A DNA stretch of 7,501 bases from contig JAJZEY010000384.1 in assembly GCA_021805585.1 (NCBI GenBank), forward strand, positions 1-7,501, read 5' to 3'. The stretch's first letter is position 1, and every line of letters begins with the position of its first letter. Position numbers and translations under genes: made by a program. The stretch is from Planctomycetota bacterium (GTDB taxonomy: Bacteria; Planctomycetota; Phycisphaerae; WQYP01). Below, one piece after another: positions 1 to 5,333 of the stretch. A model generated the notes under the pieces. That model had not been told where the DNA came from, did not search any database, and worked only from the letters and a program-made list of their open reading frames with translations.

Positions 1-1
1 T

Positions 2-400
2 ACCGATCCGTGTCCCTGCGGCCGCACCACGCCGCGGCTCGGCCCGATTCTTGGTCGTCAGGCCCAGATGTTAAAAGTTCGCGGAACCACCATTTGGTTC
101 GCCGCGATTGCGGATCTGTTGAATTCAGCGCCCGAAATTCAGGATTATATTCTGGTGGTGCGATGCCGGCACGATTTAAGCGATGACATGATAATATATA
201 TACAATTGAATGTTGCTGCAAATGCGATTCCGGAAACGTGCCGTCGGCTTCGGCACGCGGCAGCCGCCAGTTTAAAATTGGCGCCCGATATAAAGCCGTG
301 CAGCGCGGCGGAAATCGCCCGCCTGCGGGCCGGCCGCTATTCCCGCAAACCGTTGAGGTTTCTGGACCTGCGGCCCGTACGCCATGTCGGCATTCAGTGA
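2..400 (+). CDS. Phenylacetate-CoA ligase family protein, C-terminal part (5' end outside window)
   Basis: The last 132 codons of an adenylate-forming enzyme of the PaaK family are present; the gene enters from the left edge in frame and ends at TGA 398-400. The visible part begins TDPCPCGRTTPRLGPILGR and continues with QMLKVRGTTI, which matches the C-terminal lid region of PaaK-like ligases, where a CxCGR turn and a G-R-x-x-x-M-L-K-V-R-G strand carry the late catalytic lysine segment. After that come a small alpha/beta subdomain and a basic tail. Enzymes of this family activate aromatic or other carboxylic acids as CoA thioesters using ATP in the cytosol. Substrate cannot be judged from the tail, and many planctomycete paralogues are not phenylacetate enzymes. 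The stop codon directly abuts the stop codon of the opposing gene at 401. Confidence 0.85.
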   Translation, partial: TDPCPCGRTTPRLGPILGRQAQMLKVRGTTIWFAAIADLLNSAPEIQDYILVVRCRHDLSDDMIIYIQLNVAANAIPETCRRLRHAAAASLKLAPDIKPCSAAEIARLRAGRYSRKPLRFLDLRPVRHVGIQ

Positions 401-2653
401 TTAGCGGCGCACGCCGCTTAACAGTTTCCGCAACTCGGCCACCGAGGTGGTGGGGGCCTGACATGCAAAATTCCGGCACACATAAGCCGTGGCCCGGTTG
501 CCGACCATTTTCATGAAGGCAAGCCGCGGCTGACATGCAATTAAATATTGCCGCCCTTCCCCGACTATGGATCCGACCACAATGTCATTCGGGTGGTACC
601 TTCGCCACACCGCCCGCAGCATTTGCCCGACACCCGGGGAATCCGTGCGACCGGCAATCACAATTTCCCCGACCGGCCTGCGGGCGTTCGTCAGGGCGGT
701 CAGCATGGCGGGCATGGCATCCGGCTGGTCGGTCAACATGGCGGTATAAAATGCGGTGGTTTGCCGCAATTCATGCCGCAATTGTCCGGTACGTGCCATC
801 GCCGCCAGAATGCGCAGGTTGCTCACCGCCACCGAATTGCCCGAAGGCGTGGTCCCGTCCGAATGGTTTTTCCAACGGTGGGATACAGTCTTGTCGGTCG
901 AAGGCGTGGTAAAATAACCGCCTGTCCGCGAATCATAAAACCATTTGTCCTGGTCGCGCTGCAATTGAATGGCAAACTTGTACCATCGCTGGTGCAGCGT
1001 GGTCTGATAAAGCGCAAGCATCGCGGAAATGGTATCGGCATAATCCGAAAGCATGCCGGGAATCGAGGCACGCCCGCCGTCCCAATTGCGAAACAATAGG
1101 CCTTCGTCGGCATTGTATAAATGATCCTGAATATAGCCGGCCGCCTTTTCCGCGGCATGGGTGTAGCGTGGCTTGCCAAGCGCGCAACCTGCCACCGCCA
1201 GGGCCTGAATCATTTGTGCGTTCCAGCTGGTAATCAATTTATTGTCCACTGAAGGATGCGGACGCCGCCTTCGGGCCGCAAGCAGCAGTTGCCGATCCCG
1301 ATGGAGCGTTCGCAAAACTTCCGCCAACGGCTGATGGTATTCGGCGGCAATCGCCGCTGCCGCCATGACAATGTGCAGCGGCCGTTCACAATCCGGCTTT
1401 CCCGGCTTGGCGGGCGCAACGCCATACCGCAGGCAAAAATCAGCCGCATTGTGCCCCAGAACATGACGAATCTGACCGAAGGTCCAAACGTAATAAGCTC
1501 CCTCTTTTTCCAATCCGCTTCCGTTGCCGGGCCGACTGTCCGCACTTACCGCTGTATAAAATCCGCCGCCGGCCGCTTGCATGTTGTCCAGTGCAAAGCC
1601 CAGCGTGCTGTTTGCCAACTCCGCCCAGCGGGGATTATGGGTCATCCGCCAGGCCGCCAGACAGGTTTCCGTTAACTGTGCCTGATCCTGGAGCATTTTC
1701 TCGTAGTGCGGCACGCGCCACGTCCGGTCAACTGCGTAGCGAAAAAAGCCGCCGCCCAACTGATCATGAATTCCGCCACGGTCCATGGCCGTCAGCGTTT
1801 GGGTTACCATGCGCAGCGCCATGCGGTTGGCGGTCCGATGGTATATGTTCAGCAAAAAATCAAGCGATGGGCATTGCGGGAATTTGGGACCTTTGCCGAA
1901 TCCGCCCTCTCGGAAATCAAAGTCAGATGTTAAAATATGCAGCGCTGTTGCACCCATAGTCGAAACGTTTTGCTTGCCGCTTTTGCGGATAGACGTCCGC
2001 CGCATGGATTTTAGAATAAGCTCAACGCGCCGGGCAAATGCGGTTAATTGGCCATGGTGATGCAACCACAGCCTGTGTACTTTTGGCAGAAAAGTGGACA
2101 GGCCGGTAATGCCAAATGCCGTCTTTGCCGGAAAATAGGTCCCACCCGCGAACGGGCGGCCATGTGGCGTAAGCAACACATTCAATGGCCAGCCGCCAGA
2201 ACCGGTGGATATTTCGATAAAGGCCATCATCTGATGATTGATATCCGGACGCTGCTCGGAATCCACGATCACCGGAATAAAATACCGGTTGATCAGGGCG
2301 GCAATCTGTGGATTGCAAAATGACTGACGGTCCATAACATCGCACCAGTGGCACGCCGCATAGCCGACTGTCAGAAAAATCGGTTTGTTAAGTTTCCGCG
2401 CGGCCGCAAACGCCGCTTTGCCCCATGGCCGCCAGCGAACCAGGTCTTCGGCATGTTCCCGCAAATAAGGCGAATCGGCATGAATCAGCCGCCACGCGGG
2501 CGGCCGGGAAACCGCTGGTACTCCGGCGCGAAGGATATGAATAATCAACCGCGACGCAATCGCCAGAACGCCCAGCGCTACCAAAATCCGTATGATCAGC
2601 AATCGCCTTTTTCTTGTCATCAATCCCATCCGTCTGTGCCGGTAATGACCCAT
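401..2653 (-). CDS. Membrane-anchored DUF255 thioredoxin-like protein (YyaL/spermatogenesis-associated protein 20 family)
   Basis: A 750-residue protein with the architecture of the YyaL/SSP411 family. Residues about 13-41 hold a basic start (RKRR) and one hydrophobic helix, so the protein is probably anchored in the inner membrane; many family members lack this and are somewhat shorter. The thioredoxin-like DUF255 domain follows (about 55-180): SPYLREHAEDLVRWRPW, KPIFLTVGYAACHWCDVM with the CxxC pair C101/C104, and a GGWPLNVLLTPHGRPF segment leading to GGTYFP. The rest (about 240-640) resembles an alpha/alpha-toroid glycosidase-like fold, with landmarks GGFGKGPKFP, DQLGGGFFRYAVD, PHYEKMLQDQAQL and DNKLITSWN. 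The biochemical role of the family is not settled. The 2653 ATG has only a weak upstream CGGA; an in-frame ATG at 2620 follows GGATGGGA and starts MTRKRR, so the true start may be there. Confidence 0.9.
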   Translation of the reverse strand: MGHYRHRRMGLMTRKRRLLIIRILVALGVLAIASRLIIHILRAGVPAVSRPPAWRLIHADSPYLREHAEDLVRWRPWGKAAFAAARKLNKPIFLTVGYAACHWCDVMDRQSFCNPQIAALINRYFIPVIVDSEQRPDINHQMMAFIEISTGSGGWPLNVLLTPHGRPFAGGTYFPAKTAFGITGLSTFLPKVHRLWLHHHGQLTAFARRVELILKSMRRTSIRKSGKQNVSTMGATALHILTSDFDFREGGFGKGPKFPQCPSLDFLLNIYHRTANRMALRMVTQTLTAMDRGGIHDQLGGGFFRYAVDRTWRVPHYEKMLQDQAQLTETCLAAWRMTHNPRWAELANSTLGFALDNMQAAGGGFYTAVSADSRPGNGSGLEKEGAYYVWTFGQIRHVLGHNAADFCLRYGVAPAKPGKPDCERPLHIVMAAAAIAAEYHQPLAEVLRTLHRDRQLLLAARRRRPHPSVDNKLITSWNAQMIQALAVAGCALGKPRYTHAAEKAAGYIQDHLYNADEGLLFRNWDGGRASIPGMLSDYADTISAMLALYQTTLHQRWYKFAIQLQRDQDKWFYDSRTGGYFTTPSTDKTVSHRWKNHSDGTTPSGNSVAVSNLRILAAMARTGQLRHELRQTTAFYTAMLTDQPDAMPAMLTALTNARRPVGEIVIAGRTDSPGVGQMLRAVWRRYHPNDIVVGSIVGEGRQYLIACQPRLAFMKMVGNRATAYVCRNFACQAPTTSVAELRKLLSGVRR
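403..418. other. Perfect hairpin at the junction of two convergent genes
   Basis: AGCGGCG (403-409) and CGCCGCT (412-418) are perfect inverted repeats separated by two bases, or a 6-bp stem with a 4-nt loop. The hairpin begins three bases after the stop codon of the ligase gene and covers the last codons of the DUF255 gene on the opposite strand. It could act as a factor-assisted terminator or a 3'-end stabiliser for the ligase mRNA. No T-run follows on either strand, so it is not a classical intrinsic terminator. It could also be chance within GC-rich codons. Confidence 0.35.
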
Positions 2654-2656
2654 TCC

Positions 2657-2670
2657 GTGTTATTTAACAC
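2657..2670. promoter_or_regulatory. GTGTTA inverted repeat upstream of the DUF255 gene, possible operator
   Basis: GTGTTA (2657-2662) and TAACAC (2665-2670) form a perfect 6-bp inverted repeat with a 2-bp centre, only four bases upstream of the annotated DUF255 start. A third GTGTTA half-site lies at 2697-2702, exactly 40 bp from the first, so on the same face of the helix. A dyad plus phased half-site in an AT-rich patch beside a start codon is what a repressor site can look like. No regulator family is recognised, and chance is possible for six-base arms. Confidence 0.3.
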
Positions 2671-3029
2671 AAAATGATTTTCCAGAATTCCAAAATGTGT
2701 TACGGCGAATGCCGCCATATTTGGCCCTTCTATTGGCCGCCGACCAATCTGTTTGCGCTTGCCGCGAATCGGGAATTCATGCGTCACTGCGTCCGCTGGT
2801 GGAAGTATCCGGTGCGGCTATGCACATACCACCATCATAGGCTCAACTTTCCGCATACCGGTTCAGTGGCGGCCCATTCCAGTGCTGCCGGTTCATTATG
2901 GTAGTCGCCGTCCCGGCCAATACCTGACAAAAATGTGCAGAACCCGTCAATCCAGGAACATGCTGCGCAGGCAAAACCGCAGGAGCCGCTTTGCCCGTGC
3001 AGTTTGCGGGTCACAATCCACCGGGGCGG
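2671..3029. other. Intergenic stretch between RT 3' end and DUF255 5' end, no convincing gene
   Basis: The open frames here (76 codons on + from 2674, and a + frame from 2753 running into the RT gene antisense) have no recognisable domain and no good ribosome binding site, so I do not call them genes. Visible structure: an 8-bp direct repeat CCGGTTCA at 2858-2865 and 2888-2895, and an imperfect hairpin at 2970-2995. The DUF255 promoter should lie near its right-hand neighbour dyad at about 2660-2740 on the minus strand, but I see no good -35/-10 pair. No retron effector gene is visible in this stretch. Confidence 0.5.
2970..2995 (-). other. Imperfect hairpin just after the RT gene
   Basis: On the minus strand GGCAAAGC can pair with GGTTTTGCC through eight pairs including one G-U, with a short loop, about 35 nt past the RT stop codon. 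It could mark the 3' end of the RT transcript. No T-run follows, so an intrinsic terminator is not supported. Confidence 0.3.
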
Positions 3030-3917
3030 TTATTTGCCGGCGGTCGTTTGCTGATGAATCATCTTCCGCAAGGCTTGCCAGCCCGCGAGCTGCTGCGGCG
3101 TAAGCGTGGCCTCTTTTCCCTTGGCCACGTGATGTTCCACGGCGCGCAACCAGCGTCGCGTTTTTCGTGACAGATTCGGTTTTTGATTCACCACCAGGCC
3201 GGTTACAATTTGCTGCTGATGCGATCTGACCATTCGCAGTTTGCGGCCACGATGCATCCGATAGCCAAAGTCCATAAGTGTCTTTCTGGCGCGAAAAATA
3301 ACCAGTGCAGCCATCTGGCGGGTGGCCGATTCCCCAAATGAGAATGTGATATCATCGGCATAGCGTGTATAAGCCGCACCGGCCTTTTGTGCTAATGCCG
3401 CCATTCGTACATCCATCTGGTAATTGACGAGATTGCTTAAAGCCGGACTGGTCGGGGCACCTTGCGGTAATCCACCATTGAGAGTCGTCAGCTCGGTCAA
3501 TCGTTTTGCCGCCTGACGGTTCCAGCCGATGGTGCGAAAATAGTCCTCCACTCGCGCCGCAGTTGTGGTGCCAAAAAAGTCCATCACATCCAGCTTGATA
3601 ATCAAAGGTTTCCGACAATGCGGGCCGGCGTTGGTCACCACGGATTTACCCTTGCCGAACGCGGTCGCCGCCGGATGAACCGGCAGCTTTGCCAGAAGCC
3701 GGTGAAGAATCGTCCGCTGAAGGTCCGCCAGAGCCTTGTCCGGCACGTGCAGTTGCCGCAGGCCACCAGACCGTTTAGGAATCTGCATTGGGGAATAGTG
3801 AACCCGCAGAGCGGCCAAAGCCGATTCGTCCGTTTTCAGCCGTCGGACCAGTTCGCCGAGAGGCAGCCTCCCGTCCGGCGTTTTGTTCCCACCCAGCAGC
3901 TTTGCAAAAAAGCCCAT
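3030..3917 (-). CDS. Retron-type reverse transcriptase
   Basis: A complete 295-residue RNA-directed DNA polymerase, short even for retron RTs. All key blocks are visible: the finger motif IPKRSGGLRQLHVPD (46-60), the retron-associated NAxxH (NAGPH, 96-100), motif A LDVMDFF with catalytic D110, motif B GGLPQGAPTSPALSN (148-162), the catalytic YADD (186-189, D188/D189), and the retron-associated VTG box (IVTGLVVN, 237-244) followed by the thumb (about 250-290). Nothing is fused at either end, so it is a bare RT. The start is supported by GAGGTG five bases upstream. Retron RTs copy the msd part of a partner RNA into msDNA primed from the 2'-OH of a guanosine in the same RNA; a candidate partner lies directly upstream on the same strand. 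Absence of a maturase/endonuclease domain argues against a group II intron protein, and lack of a template/variable repeat argues against a diversity-generating RT. Confidence 0.93.
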   Translation of the reverse strand: MGFFAKLLGGNKTPDGRLPLGELVRRLKTDESALAALRVHYSPMQIPKRSGGLRQLHVPDKALADLQRTILHRLLAKLPVHPAATAFGKGKSVVTNAGPHCRKPLIIKLDVMDFFGTTTAARVEDYFRTIGWNRQAAKRLTELTTLNGGLPQGAPTSPALSNLVNYQMDVRMAALAQKAGAAYTRYADDITFSFGESATRQMAALVIFRARKTLMDFGYRMHRGRKLRMVRSHQQQIVTGLVVNQKPNLSRKTRRWLRAVEHHVAKGKEATLTPQQLAGWQALRKMIHQQTTAGK

Positions 3918-3922
3918 CGGAA

Positions 3923-3928
3923 CACCTC
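3923..3928 (-). promoter_or_regulatory. Ribosome binding site of the RT gene
   Basis: GAGGTG on the minus strand, five bases before the ATG at 3917, close to the Shine-Dalgarno consensus. It fixes the RT start. The 48-nt stretch between this gene and the upstream terminator holds no clear promoter, so RT expression probably depends on read-through of that terminator. Confidence 0.7.
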
Positions 3929-3948
3929 GTGTGGATCAACGTTAAATT

Positions 3949-3956
3949 CCAAGACA
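3949..3956 (-). repeat. Second copy of the a1 core beyond the terminator
   Basis: TGTCTTGG is repeated exactly at 4110-4103 (a1 region) and 3956-3949 (between terminator and RT gene) on the minus strand. The single CAAGACA of a2 (4009-4003) can pair with either one. Pairing with the downstream copy would enclose the terminator hairpin instead of the msr-msd region. Confidence 0.6.
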
Positions 3957-3965
3957 ATGAATAGT

Positions 3966-4000
3966 AAAAGAAAAGGGCCCGGGTTTTAACGCCCGGCCCC
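3966..4000 (-). terminator. Intrinsic terminator between the candidate retron RNA and the RT gene
   Basis: On the minus strand GGGGCCGGG (4000-3992) pairs with CCCGGGCCC (3983-3975): eight G-C pairs with one central G-G mismatch and an 8-nt loop CGTTAAAA. It is followed at once by TTTTCTTTT (3974-3966). This is a textbook intrinsic terminator for leftward transcription. It starts one base after the a2 repeat of the candidate retron RNA and ends 48 bases before the RT start codon, so it would yield a discrete small RNA and limit the RT to read-through transcription. Confidence 0.8.
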
Positions 4001-4001
4001 T

Positions 4002-4111
4002 GTGTCTTGCACACCGGTGCGACCGGTGTCGCAGATTCTGGAAACAGAGCCATGAAGGCCCGGCTGACGAAACATCAGCCCGCGCTCTGCATTGGAGCGC
4101 CGCCAAGACAC
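4002..4111 (-). ncRNA. Candidate retron msr-msd RNA (a1 to a2)
   Basis: Minus strand, in order: a1 GTGTCTTG (4111-4104); hairpin GCGCTC/GAGCGC with a 7-nt loop (4100-4082); hairpin GGCTGA/TCAGCC (4080-4062) that can extend to a UUU apical loop; small hairpin TCTG/CAGA with UUUC loop (4048-4037); a long hairpin ACACCGGT/ACCGGTGT with a 3-nt loop (4029-4011), extendable with bulges by TCTGC on the outside; and a2 CAAGACAC (4009-4002), an exact 8-nt complement of a1. UUU-looped msr stems, a strong msd stem and a1/a2 pairing are the hallmarks of retron RNAs, and the RT gene follows downstream. The priming guanosine would be one of the G residues just after a1 (TTGGCGG). Reverse transcription would begin at 4010 and copy the msd hairpin. 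At 110 nt it is shorter than typical retron RNAs, so exact limits are inferred. Confidence 0.6.
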
Positions 4112-4458
4112 TTGGCAAAATCATACCTTCTTGCACCCAATTGGCAAACCAGTTGACGAACGGCCCGGCCAAAGTTCATGACCGTCTCTTGGACGGGAGT
4201 TAATGGATAAGCACCACAGAAGCCATTGAACAGAAGAAGCCACGCATCGGCAGAAGCCATTGACAGGCCTGTGGAAATCGACTCAGAAAGGCCATCTTCA
4301 AGCGACACCAAGTAACGTCGGCATCCTAAATCAACTGGGGCCAGCCATCCCGCCTGCCGTTGAGGCAGGACACGAACAAATGTCCACCAAACGCCCAACG
4401 CCGAGTCTCGCCTGCCCACCAATTCAAGCCCGGTTCCTACCCATCTAAGGGGACGCAT
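4075..4458 (-). CDS. Doubtful 127-codon ORF upstream of, and overlapping, the candidate retron RNA
   Basis: An open frame on the RT strand begins at ATG 4458 with GGGAGGG eight bases upstream, a strong ribosome binding site; the frame is open back to a GTG at 4500. The product starts MRPLRWVGTGLELVGRR and is rich in W, L, G and R; a mildly hydrophobic stretch ADAWLLLFNGFCGAY lies near the middle. I recognise no family. Against it: codon choice (AGA, AGG, CGA, TTA) differs from the neighbours, the frame runs through clear hairpins and direct repeats, and its 3' end overlaps the promoter and first hairpins of the candidate retron RNA. For it: position and strand fit a retron accessory gene. It is more likely a structured non-coding or relic stretch that happens to be open. 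Confidence 0.25.
   Translation of the reverse strand: MRPLRWVGTGLELVGRRDSALGVWWTFVRVLPQRQAGWLAPVDLGCRRYLVSLEDGLSESISTGLSMASADAWLLLFNGFCGAYPLTPVQETVMNFGRAVRQLVCQLGARRYDFAKCLGGAPMQSAG
4120..4147 (-). promoter_or_regulatory. Sigma70-like promoter for the candidate retron RNA
   Basis: On the minus strand TTGCCA (4147-4142) and TATGAT (4125-4120) each match the -35 and -10 consensus at five of six positions, with a 16-bp spacer. Transcription would start near 4112-4113, placing the a1 repeat at the very 5' end of the RNA. It also means the DNA palindrome GCCAAG-TGT-CTTGGC (4116-4102), which could compete with a1/a2 pairing, would be only partly transcribed. Confidence 0.6.
4182..4196. other. Short perfect hairpin CCGTC/GACGG
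   Basis: CCGTC (4182-4186) and GACGG (4192-4196) form a 5-bp stem with a 5-nt loop, inside the structured stretch upstream of the candidate retron promoter. No T-run follows. Function unknown. Confidence 0.35.
4217..4263. repeat. 13-bp direct repeat with a degenerate middle copy
   Basis: CAGAAGCCATTGA occurs at 4217-4229 and again at 4251-4263, 34 bp apart. A related CAGAAGAAGCCA lies between them at 4231-4242. The repeats sit about 70-120 bp upstream of the candidate retron promoter on the minus strand. They could be binding sites for a regulator, a small duplication, or part of an RNA fold. Confidence 0.6.
4353..4385. repeat. Two adjoining hairpins upstream of the retron region
   Basis: CCTGCC (4353-4358) and GGCAGG (4364-4369) form a 6-bp stem with a 5-nt loop; GGACA (4368-4372) and TGTCC (4381-4385) form a 5-bp stem with an 8-nt loop. 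The two share two bases, so they would alternate or shorten each other. CCTGCC...GGCAGG palindromes are a common form of small dispersed chromosomal repeat, which is a possible origin. A further loose stem AGGCC pairing lies at 4266-4293. Confidence 0.45.
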
Positions 4459-4657
4459 GGTGCCCACCCTCCCTTGCGATCTACTACTGTCGCCGCTCAC
4501 CTGTTCTCGGCGCAGCTGCGGATGCGCTAAATTTTCAGGCGGCAGGTTTGTAGGTTGGATGTTAAGCAGGCATGTCCGAGCACTTGGGCCGGAAAAATCG
4601 GCAAACCCGTTAAGATCGCAGGCTATCCGGCCACAGGCCCCGCCAGAAAGTTTCGGC
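4459..4657. other. Non-coding stretch upstream of the HAD gene
   Basis: No convincing gene. It holds the ribosome-binding-like GGGAGGG of the doubtful minus-strand ORF, a 10-bp palindrome CGCAGCTGCG (4511-4520), and a 7-bp stem GGCCGGA (4587-4593) with TCCGGCC (4626-4632) around a 32-nt loop. The stem lies upstream of the -10-like element at 4658, so it may not be in the HAD mRNA. Confidence 0.5.
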
Positions 4658-4663
4658 TATAAT
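4658..4663 (+). promoter_or_regulatory. Possible -10 element of the HAD gene
   Basis: TATAAT, an exact -10 hexamer, lies 28 bases before the HAD start codon and would give a short leader of about 20 nt. No recognisable -35 hexamer is found at the right distance, so the promoter is tentative. Confidence 0.4.
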
Positions 4664-4691
4664 TCAACTTGTTGTGATTGGAGTCGGCTCA

Positions 4692-5333
4692 ATGCCTTAC
4701 AACCTCGTAATTTTTGATATGGATGGCACGCTCACCCACGATGCTCTGGATTTTGAATCTTTGCGACTGGAACTGGGCCTGACCGAACGCATCCCGATTT
4801 TGGAATGGATTGACACATTGCCCCAGCCGCAACGCCGGCTGGCCAGCGCAGCGCTGGAGCGCCATGAAAATATGGCGGCGGAAACGTCCACACTTCGCGC
4901 GGGCGCACGTGATATGCTTTGTCACCTTCGGCAAAGAAATATACGCTGCGCGTTATTGACCCGCAACAGCGGCAAAAGCATGAATCGAATCGTGGCCCGC
5001 TGCGGGCTTGAATTTGACCTGGCTGTTTCCCGCGATCAACCGCCCTTCAAGCCGCATCCGGAAAGCATCGGCATGATTCTGCGAAAGCTTAAAGCCAAGC
5101 CGGCGGAAACACTGATGGTTGGCGATTATATTTTTGACCTTCAGGCGGCCGCGGGCGCGGGCGTGGAAAGCGTTCTGCTTCTTGACCAGCCGCAAGCGCC
5201 GCCGCCCTTCGCACATCAGGCAACGTTTCATGTTTCCAAGTTGGAACATATTGTTGAACTCATTGAATCGCCCGGGCGATTTCGGGCACCGGACCAATCG
5301 GCGTGCGGAATGGAACGGAGTATAAAATGTTGA
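4692..5333 (+). CDS. HAD-superfamily phosphatase (phosphoglycolate phosphatase-like)
   Basis: A 213-residue cytosolic HAD hydrolase with all four motifs. Motif I is FDMDGTL with nucleophile D9 and acid/base D11; motif II is ALLTRNS with T90; motif III is K120 in PFKPHPE; motif IV is MVGDYIFDL with D145 and D149 for magnesium. Residues about 16-75 form a small helical cap (C1 type), as in phosphoglycolate phosphatase and beta-phosphoglucomutase relatives. The pattern KPHPE plus GD(Y)xxD is typical of the Gph-like branch, but the true substrate cannot be read from the sequence. The start at ATG 4692 is chosen because GGAG ends eight bases upstream; a GTG at 4674 would lengthen it by six residues without a better site. 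It is transcribed divergently from the retron region and overlaps the next gene by 7 bp. Confidence 0.9.
   Translation: MPYNLVIFDMDGTLTHDALDFESLRLELGLTERIPILEWIDTLPQPQRRLASAALERHENMAAETSTLRAGARDMLCHLRQRNIRCALLTRNSGKSMNRIVARCGLEFDLAVSRDQPPFKPHPESIGMILRKLKAKPAETLMVGDYIFDLQAAAGAGVESVLLLDQPQAPPPFAHQATFHVSKLEHIVELIESPGRFRAPDQSACGMERSIKC

Noticed and set aside
548..1099. 183-codon + strand frame, and neighbouring frames inside 535-1187
   Set aside because: All are shadows of the DUF255 gene, without domains or ribosome binding sites.
2674..2904. 76-codon + frame between DUF255 and RT
   Set aside because: No recognisable family or ribosome binding site; its start overlaps the likely control region of the DUF255 gene.
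2970..2995. Hairpin as intrinsic terminator of the RT transcript
   Set aside because: The stem is imperfect and no T-run follows.
3030..3917. RT could belong to a group II intron
   Set aside because: No maturase or endonuclease domain, no domain V/VI-like RNA downstream, and NAxxH and VTG boxes point to a retron.
4445..4458. ATGCGTCCCCTTAG on the minus strand resembles the 5' end of the E. coli Ec86 msr, suggesting a longer retron RNA starting here
   Set aside because: No a2 complement of useful length was found before the RT; the best match is only AGGGG near 4000. The a1/a2 pair at 4104-4111 and 4002-4009 fits promoter and hairpins better.
3030..4500. RT could belong to a diversity-generating retroelement
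   Set aside because: No template/variable repeat pair seen, and motif B reads QGAPTSP rather than the form usual for that group.
4587..4640. Resemblance to a GEMM-type cyclic di-GMP riboswitch (GGCAAACC ... GCAGGCT)
   Set aside because: The internal helices and the second conserved half of GEMM are missing, so only a short motif matches.
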